DNA from: Pyrenochaeta sp. MPI-SDFR-AT-0127
Lineage: Eukaryota; Ascomycota; Dothideomycetes; Pleosporales; Cucurbitariaceae
Assembly: GCA_020747015.1 (NCBI GenBank)
Contig: JAGTJM010000008.1
Span: 1-64,000 of the forward strand
Direction: 5' to 3'
DNA length: 64,000 bases
Shown here: one piece after another, positions 57,876 to 64,000 of the stretch
Numbering within the stretch: position 1 is the stretch's first letter
Layout: the number at the start of each line of letters is the position of its first letter
Notes under the pieces: generated by a model
Told to the model about the DNA's origin: nothing
What the model saw: the letters and a program-made list of their open reading frames with translations, nothing else
Database searches by the model: none
Position numbers and translations under genes: made by a program

Positions 57876-59159
57876 GTGCGATGCGGGGAAGGGCGGAGAG
57901 GGCGCGCGGCAGGCAGTCGCATCGGGGTCTAAGCTGCAATAATATGGAAGCACGAAAGAATGCGCATGTGATTTGCGGGGATGCAAGGAGATGTGAACGT
58001 AGGTTTGTTAGAAAGATTGGAGGTATGGCGCAATTTCTAGCGCCAATTGGAGACATCCTGGGGAGCTTGCGAGTTGAGGCAAGTCTCCTCAAGCCACCAG
58101 AACTCGTCTGGTCCTTGAGGGCAGATGCAAGACAGAAAAACAGCCAGCCTGCACCTGCTGCATTGTGCTGTAATGGTATGAGCGAGGTGAGGCGAATTCG
58201 ATGTTGTTCTTTGCACAGGCGCTTCAACCCCACTGGTAGTTGTTGTTTGCCTGCGAGCGGACTACTCTACACCACGCAAAGAACGACATCTTTTTCGCAT
58301 GACCGATTTCTGCTTTTTTGTACTTGTACCTGGACCCAAATTACTGTGCACTATATGATCGGCTTAAAGAAACCAACGTAATACATATTTCCACACAACA
58401 GGTAACTCCACGTTACGTGCCGTTTTCCACAGGGATTGACGGTACAACCAAAGAACGGCGACTAGAAAACTGCAGAGCTGCAAATGGGCATCTGTATGGC
58501 AGCGCGTTTGCAGAAAAAGCTGGGAACTCCCGTATCAGAAAGTCATGATTCAAATCAAAATCCAGATATCGATAGAGACAACCCTAACACCACAGCCGTC
58601 TCGAACCCGCCCTTACGATCATTGGTCATGAACACGGAAAGTCATAAGCCTATCCATCTTCTGCCACAGAATATTTCACTCTTCTCGGACCGGATGAAAA
58701 TTTTTCAATCTGTCAACATGCTCTTTCCAAGGTGTCTTCAGACTAATCATGTTTTATGCTACCATTCCATGCTACGGGTTCCAGCATGGGGATTTGAACG
58801 AAGAGCTCTGGGGTGAATATTTGGAGAAGGCTTTAACGAACGTAAGCCGTGGCATTTCCTAGTGAGGTATCAGAAATGTGATACGCTTGGTTGATTTTCC
58901 CGAAGCGTAGCGTCACCCACTCGCACACCACAAGCACAAACTGCTCTCTTGCGCCTAACACTTTAGCACATTGCCTAGAAATCGAGTGCTCTAAACCTCT
59001 TGTGAGCGAAAGATGCTGCGAGCGAGAGTGGTGACTTTGTTTCTAGGCTTGCTACAACCGCTGAGCAGACTTGGCCCAGTATCGATGATTAATGCATCTA
59101 AGAAATGTGAGTCACGTCCGCATATGTAGAATTAAAGAGGAACTAACGACAATTATAGC
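57876..59159. other. upstream region of the regulator and spacer
   Basis: Frames on the plus strand (57581-58381) run antisense to the regulator and into its promoter and are not credible genes. A short frame beginning at 59013 has a hydrophobic, signal-like start and a plausible GTGAGT donor, but it ends within a few codons after any splice to the next frame. Confidence 0.4.
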
Positions 59160-59672
59160 ATGGAAACTGTGGTCAAACTAACACCACCGTCATTTGAAGA
59201 CTTCAATTCACGCGCACTCGAACCCATTCCAGCCACACTTCAATCTCCGGTAACTGACGCCTGCCTTCCTAACATTTCTACATCTCCCCGGGAAATCCGA
59301 ATAGTGTCTCAATCTCCGAGATCTGACATTATCCTAGGTCTGGCGCACACAGCCTTCACCCCGTACCGCATTCTCACAAGATTCTTTGATACAATCGATG
59401 AAAACGCGAGACAAATTGCGCTCAAACGGCTCCAGGGCAACCTTGCAGTCCCGCTTAGAACTTCGGATTGTTTATCGGATTGTGAGCCTGACTCTGAGCC
59501 AGACTTTCAAGCCATGGGCTCAGCTGATAAAGTCGCCGATGATTTAGTGTCAACGGGACATGCGGATATGGCGAATACTGGAGTTTTCCCCTCTAGGCTC
59601 TATACTAAAAGCTTCTTTGACTCCAAAGATCGTTGTGATAATTTCAATCCCGTGACCGGGATATCACGGTAA
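59160..59672 (+). CDS. hypothetical protein, 170 residues, uncertain
   Basis: A single open frame of 170 residues starting M-E-T-V-V-K-L-T-P-P. I recognise no family, signal peptide or membrane segment. The composition is protein-like, with an acidic patch (D-C-E-P-D-S-E-P-D-F) in the second half. It lies in the same direction as the SV2-like carrier, about 200 nt upstream of it. The sequence just before its ATG ends ATTATAG, an intron acceptor-like string, so an upstream exon may exist; the obvious one at 59013 joins out of frame. It may be a real small gene or chance. Confidence 0.3.
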   Translation: METVVKLTPPSFEDFNSRALEPIPATLQSPVTDACLPNISTSPREIRIVSQSPRSDIILGLAHTAFTPYRILTRFFDTIDENARQIALKRLQGNLAVPLRTSDCLSDCEPDSEPDFQAMGSADKVADDLVSTGHADMANTGVFPSRLYTKSFFDSKDRCDNFNPVTGISR

Positions 59673-59869
59673 TTCCCCGCTTGCGTGCGGAATCCAACTG
59701 TCCTAGTCCTGATACATGGCGGGGTTTTGCGATAGCGTATCATCACCATGAATCTAGTAATATGCACGATTAATGCGCATGCTCTATAGATAACCGAACC
59801 ACATCCAGTTCCAGCTCAACATATATCATTCATCCACTTGCTATCCTGCGAACCATATTTCCTACAAAT

Positions 59870-61608
59870 ATGTCAGCGCTCAACATTGATACGAAGACTA
59901 CGGATAGTGTAATAAAGACGTCTGCCGAAGACGAGAAAACGGACATCTCAAATGGAGAACTCATACCCTATAATGAAATCGATCCAGTATTGTCCATCAA
60001 GATGAATTTGGTTAATGAGGTGTGGAAAGCGCGGGCGTCATACTACTCTTTGTTGACAGACGATAACAGGCAATCAACAAACTTGGATTCACTTCTTACC
60101 ACTGGAAGTTGTTCTGCCTGAATGGCTTTGGGTTTGATATCCCTTAGTTCTGATTGCCCAATTCGTCTAACCGCATATTTTTAGTTACGCCGTTGACTCT
60201 CTTCTCGCGCTGCTCATGAGCATCGTAGCCGGCCAAGTTGGGTTCGAGTTCAATCCTTCCTACAATCGAGGCGGCCAGATTGCATTATATGTGGGCCTCC
60301 TTATCGGTGCGTTGTTTTGGGGCATTTCCGCAGACCTCATTGGGAGAAAATGGGCCTTCAATTTTTCATTGGTAGTAGCGTCGATCTTCGCAATTTCAGC
60401 TGGCGCTGCTCCAAACTATATTGGCTGGTGCTCCTTCGTCGCCCTTAGTGGTTTTGGTATAGGAGGTAATCTGGTACTGGACACAACTGTTTTTCTCGAA
60501 TTCCTTCCTTCCAACAAGCAGTGGATGGTCACACTTATGGCTGTTTGGTGGGGAGTTGGTCAGACTCTAGCTGGATTCCTTGCATGGGCATTCATTCGTA
60601 AGCTTCGATTGTCATCTTGAATCCTATCTAGCTGACCAGCTGCAGCGAATTTCAGTTGCGCTTCCATGGAAACCTGTACTCGGTCAAACAACATGGGTTG
60701 GCGGTATCTTTACTTCACTTCAGGCACCTTTGTCTTGGTCTTGAGTATCCTTCGAGTCACAGTCATCCGGTTCCACGAAACGCCCAAGTATTTGATCTGC
60801 AATGGAAAAGACGCTGAGGTAGCGGCCCTGTTCCAAACCTTGTCAACCAAGTACAACAGACCGTGCAGCCTGACGCTGGAAGAGCTACAGCAGCACGGGA
60901 CCATCAACCTCTCTACCAGAGGTTCGTTCTCATTTACCAAGATTGGAGACCATTACCGCGGTCTTTTCGCTACGAGAAAGTTAGGGTACTCCACCGTATT
61001 AGTCTGGTTGTCCTGGACCCTAATCGGGCTGGCATATTCCCTTTTTTACGTCTTCTTGCCAGAATACCTTACCAGTCGCGGTGCACAATTTGGTAATCCT
61101 TCTCCCTCCGTCACCTGGAGGAACTATGTGTTAGCGCAAATCTGCGCAATACCAGGACCAGCTCTCGCCGCCTTCATGTGCCGATTGAAGATTTTTGGGC
61201 GAAAGTACACCATGGTGATTGGTGCACTCACTTCAAGTACGTATCTGAGATCATGCTTGCTAGATATGTCTGACTTCATGTGCAGTGGCATTCTTTTTTG
61301 CCTACACGGCAGTTCGCAGTGATTCGCAAAATCTTGCCTTCAACTGCGTGGTATCGTTTTCTATCAACATCTACTACGGAACTTTGTACGCATATTCTCC
61401 AGAGGTCATGCCAACCGCCCACCGTGCTACCGGCGCTGGAACGGCTGTGGCCTTTAACCGCATAATGGGGATCATGGCGGCGGTGGTAGCGACATATGCG
61501 AACACCGCAACTTCGGCCCCAATATACGTCTGTGCCGGCGCATTCGTGCTACTTGCTGTAGTTTCAGCCCTGCTTCCCTATGAACCTCAGGGTGCTCAGA
61601 GTGGCTGA
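59870..61608 (+). CDS. MFS transporter, SV2/organic-solute type
   Basis: Five exons: 59870-60019, 60070-60131, 60185-60597, 60646-61236 and 61286-61608. They give 512 residues with all phases consistent. The N-terminal cytosolic stretch of about 50 residues is followed by the conserved F-C-L-N-G-F-G-Y-A-V-D-S-L. Then come G-A-L-F-W-G-I-S-A-D-L-I-G-R-K-W-A-F-N (loop 2-3), G-N-L-V-L-D-T-T-V-F-L-E-F-L-P, W-W-G-V-G-Q-T, N-N-M-G-W-R-Y-L, H-E-T-P-K-Y-L and Y-S-P-E-V-M-P-T-A-H-R-A-T-G-A-G. These are hallmarks of SV2-like fungal carriers, which transport organic anions, cations or aromatic acids. Twelve helices are expected in the plasma membrane. It is followed in the same direction by the Rieske oxygenase, a likely pairing of uptake and first oxidation. 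The second intron has a weak GTTTGA donor. Confidence 0.9.
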
Positions 61609-62251
61609 TGGGGAGCATTGATTTCGTAGTGGCAAGGAAGACCAAGGATGAATGAAATACGAAGGACAGGTTGTTATGTTCGCTCATTGGTGTCGGTAGC
61701 CTTGAATTTGTTGTCCATGGTCGTAGTCCCGAGTCGGAATAGTTCATCGATACACTCATTGTGGTCCAAACTTTTCGAACACAAAAACATGCTGCTACAT
61801 ATCTAACGCATAAATGCTAAAGTATTTACTGTTTACCATCACCTTTCTTGCAGCGAAGGATAAAATGGTAGGACGAATCAGCTGCAGCGGAGAGCATAAC
61901 CCTCGTTCTCGAATCAGTGTTGCATCTGTACCAGAATGTCGTAAACGGAATCTCGCTTATGCAATCCCGGCCAATCAAGGTCAGTGGCACTATCATGGCC
62001 CACGTGAGCGGGATCTTGCTTGCTCTTGCCGTTCTGAATCCGATCAATACTCTGTGCTTCACACCAGCCACGGGACATAATCCCCGCAAGTGCCGCCTTT
62101 CGGATAACGCTGACGGATCAGGACTCGGCGCATATGTCCTTCCGTAGTGGGATTAATACTGAGATCCAAACTTCCTTTAACACAACTTGGACAACCGCCA
62201 ACAACTGACAACTGGAGCCAACAGACTGTATACTTCTCTCTCAAGCGCACC
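61609..62251. other. spacer upstream of the Rieske oxygenase
   Basis: An 88-codon frame at 61814-62080 begins with a signal-like hydrophobic stretch, but it overlaps equally open frames and has no recognisable domain, so I do not call it. The promoter of the oxygenase must lie here. Confidence 0.4.
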
Positions 62252-63532
62252 ATGACTTCCTACGTCAAACAGCTCTTAGGATATGACACCAAAGTTCCTC
62301 AAGTTGGAGTCAAACAAGGACTTCCAGCTTCATGGTATCGTAGTCCTGAGCTGTACGAGCTAGAAAGACGAGCAATCTTTTCCAAAAAATGGATGCTCAT
62401 CACGCACAAGATCCGCCTCCAGAAGGCTGGAGACTACCTGCGCTACACCGAAGCAGGATTCTCCTTCTTTCTGTGCCTCGATCGGCACGGTGAGATAAAC
62501 GGCTTCCACAACATCTGTCGACACCGAGGGTTTCCTCTGGTGCACGAGGACAGCGGCAATATGAAGATTCTGGCATGTCGATATCATGGCTGGTCTTATG
62601 GTATCGATGGAAAGCTCGCAAAAGCCCCGTATTTTGACGACGTTCCTGATTTTCAAAAGAGCGATAATGGCTTGCTTCCTGTTCACGTCCACGTTGACCA
62701 ACTGGGGTTTGTTTGGGTGAACCTCCAGTCCACCGAAACCCCTTCAATATCTTGGGAGGAGCAATTTCCAGGAATAGACCGACAGGAACGATTCGAGCCA
62801 TTTGACTTCTCTGAATACTCTTACGATCACACTTGGATCCAGCAAGCCGATTGCAACTGGAAGACACTGGCTGACAACTACAACGAGTGTCTCCATTGTA
62901 GGGTGGCCCATCCCGACACGCGAGGATTATTCGATCTACACTCGTATAAAGTTGAGGGGGATCAGGGATCCTTGAAACACTTCAACAAGAGACAAGCCGA
63001 TGGATTGCTGGAAACCAAGAGTTCGGTGGCAAGTACATACTACTTCCCTAATGCATGCATGTCGGTATCGTGAGTAAAGCCTCCTGGTGTGCGAGTTTGC
63101 ATTACCTGACACTGGAGTAGGGCCCATTTCTTCTACCATATGAGATGTGTACCAACCTCAGCAACAACTTGCTCAATGGAGTACGAAGTGTATCGGCACA
63201 AGGATGCGCCAGATCAAGACTTTGAGCATATCAATCAGTTTTTCAAGCGCGTTCTTGCAGAGGACAAATGGTTGTGCAATCATACGCAGGAGAGTCTTAA
63301 TGCGGGAGTCTATGTGAACGGCCGTTTGCATTCCCAACACGAGTCAGGCCCGCTGTACTTCCAGTCGTTGGTGAAGGATGCTGTAATTGAACACAGAAAA
63401 CAAGAACAGAAGCTCGGAAAGGATATCTGGCCTGCAAGTCAAAAGGTTAATGGAGCAGAGGTCGAAAAGGAGTTGGATTTCTGCTCGAGTCTAACTTGTG
63501 ATATGGGGAATCGGACAGCGTTGAGTTGGTAG
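62252..63532 (+). CDS. Rieske non-haem iron oxygenase, choline-monooxygenase-like
   Basis: Two exons, 62252-63069 and 63121-63532, with a 51-nt intron (GTGAGT..GTAG), give 409 residues. The start at 62252 (M-T-S-Y-V-K-Q-L-L-G) is the first Met after the upstream stop region. The Rieske 2Fe-2S centre is Cys89-x-His91 (N-I-C-R-H-R-G) and Cys109-x2-His112 (A-C-R-Y-H-G-W). The mononuclear iron site is in D-N-Y-N-E-C-L-H-C-R-V-A-H, giving His215 and His220, with a later Asp expected. Length and spacing match fungal homologues of plant choline monooxygenase, which oxidise choline to betaine aldehyde using reduced ferredoxin or another donor. Related enzymes take other trimethylammonium or betaine substrates, so the substrate is inferred. 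No betaine aldehyde dehydrogenase is in view; one might lie beyond the window. Confidence 0.91.
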
Positions 63533-64000
63533 TCGGAACCTGATTTAACTATCATTGAGCCTTGTTACTTTCCATCTAAGCACAGAAATAAATGTAGCAA
63601 AATCGATGAAGCAACCGTCGATGTCTGGCAAAAGACACGTATCAGCTATATCAATTCTCCAGTGTTGACACGACTACAAGTACTAAGTTCAGACAGTCAT
63701 CGACTATTCACAACATCCCTGCACTCAACTCTGGGCCTTGGTGTTCATTGTCCCAGATGAATGGGTACGTCGGCACCAGTACTCAATTGCATGAAAAGTG
63801 TAGATGCTTTGGATCTAGCTCTCTATTGGGGGACAAATTCCGCTTTTACACAAAATAAACAAAGGAGCAACGCACAGCACATTGGTAGTAGATATGCCTG
63901 CGATAGCATCATTGAATATCCTTCGGGAAAATCCGCTGCATTTTCGGACATCGCATATAACGAGCTTGCGATGGCTTCAGTGTGGCTTGGAGCACGGACT
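63533..64000. other. downstream flank, no gene recognised
   Basis: 3' flank of the Rieske oxygenase to the end of the window. Short frames only. Confidence 0.45.

Noticed and set aside
57581..58381. 266-codon plus-strand frame
   Set aside because: It runs antisense through the zinc-cluster exon of the regulator and into its promoter, with no protein family features.
58755..58805. tRNA-like T-loop (TTCAAATC on the minus strand)
   Set aside because: The bases around it do not form a 5-bp T stem, and no acceptor or anticodon arm could be found at the right distance.
61814..62080. 88-codon frame with hydrophobic start
   Set aside because: Three overlapping frames are equally open, no consistent splicing could be found, and the protein shows no known domain.
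1..64000. CRISPR arrays, rRNA genes, bacterial operons
   Set aside because: Intron-rich fungal gene structure throughout, and no direct repeat-spacer arrays or rRNA-like conserved blocks were seen.

Overview
The window is nuclear DNA of a filamentous ascomycete (Pezizomycotina). The evidence is short GT-AG introns of about 44-110 nt inside most genes, three Zn2Cys6 regulators, fungus-specific families (Pth11/rhodopsin-like membrane protein, tannase/feruloyl esterase, SV2-like MFS carrier, PydY/lipocalin-like protein) and TA-rich blocks holding broken genes, as left by repeat-induced point mutation. A dothideomycete is plausible, but I cannot fix the class from sequence alone. Gene models below were assembled by eye from reading frames and splice sites. 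For almost every model the exon lengths sum to an intact frame.

Left third (1-11 kb) is gene-poor and decayed. It holds an intact 3-exon lipocalin-like gene (2.4-3.0 kb), an ABCG-type transporter relic without its signature motif (3.6-4.1 kb), a single-pass membrane protein (4.9-6.3 kb), a truncated TauD/TfdA dioxygenase relic (7.4-8.0 kb), a TA-rich desert (8.0-9.1 kb) and an UNC93-like transporter pseudogene with several stops (9.3-10.8 kb).

From 11.7 to 32 kb lie genes for secreted and oxidative metabolism: a secreted FAD-linked oxidase and, divergent from it, a 14-exon copper amine oxidase; a secreted GH29 alpha-L-fucosidase; a Zn2Cys6 regulator; an ARA2-like aldo/keto reductase; and a zinc alcohol dehydrogenase. 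Long spacers without recognisable genes separate them.

From 33 to 51 kb are a ZZ-finger protein divergent from a Zn2Cys6 regulator, a six-cysteine small secreted protein, a four-carbon acid sugar kinase, a seven-helix Pth11-like protein, a secreted tannase/feruloyl esterase, a repeat peptide precursor, and a FAM86/METTL-type methyltransferase. The repeat precursor (48.6-49.0 kb) is the most interesting locus. It is a 138-residue secretory protein with five near-identical acidic units, separated by dibasic sites and followed by EA/DA/NA dipeptides, which is the layout of a Kex2/Ste13-processed pheromone-type precursor.

From 51.7 to 63.5 kb is a possible catabolic island: a sugar-type MFS carrier divergent from an arylsulfatase, a Zn2Cys6 regulator convergent with the sulfatase, an SV2-like MFS carrier, and a Rieske choline-monooxygenase-like enzyme. 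Uptake, desulfation, regulation and oxygenation side by side suggest use of a sulfated or quaternary-amine substrate. That link is inference.
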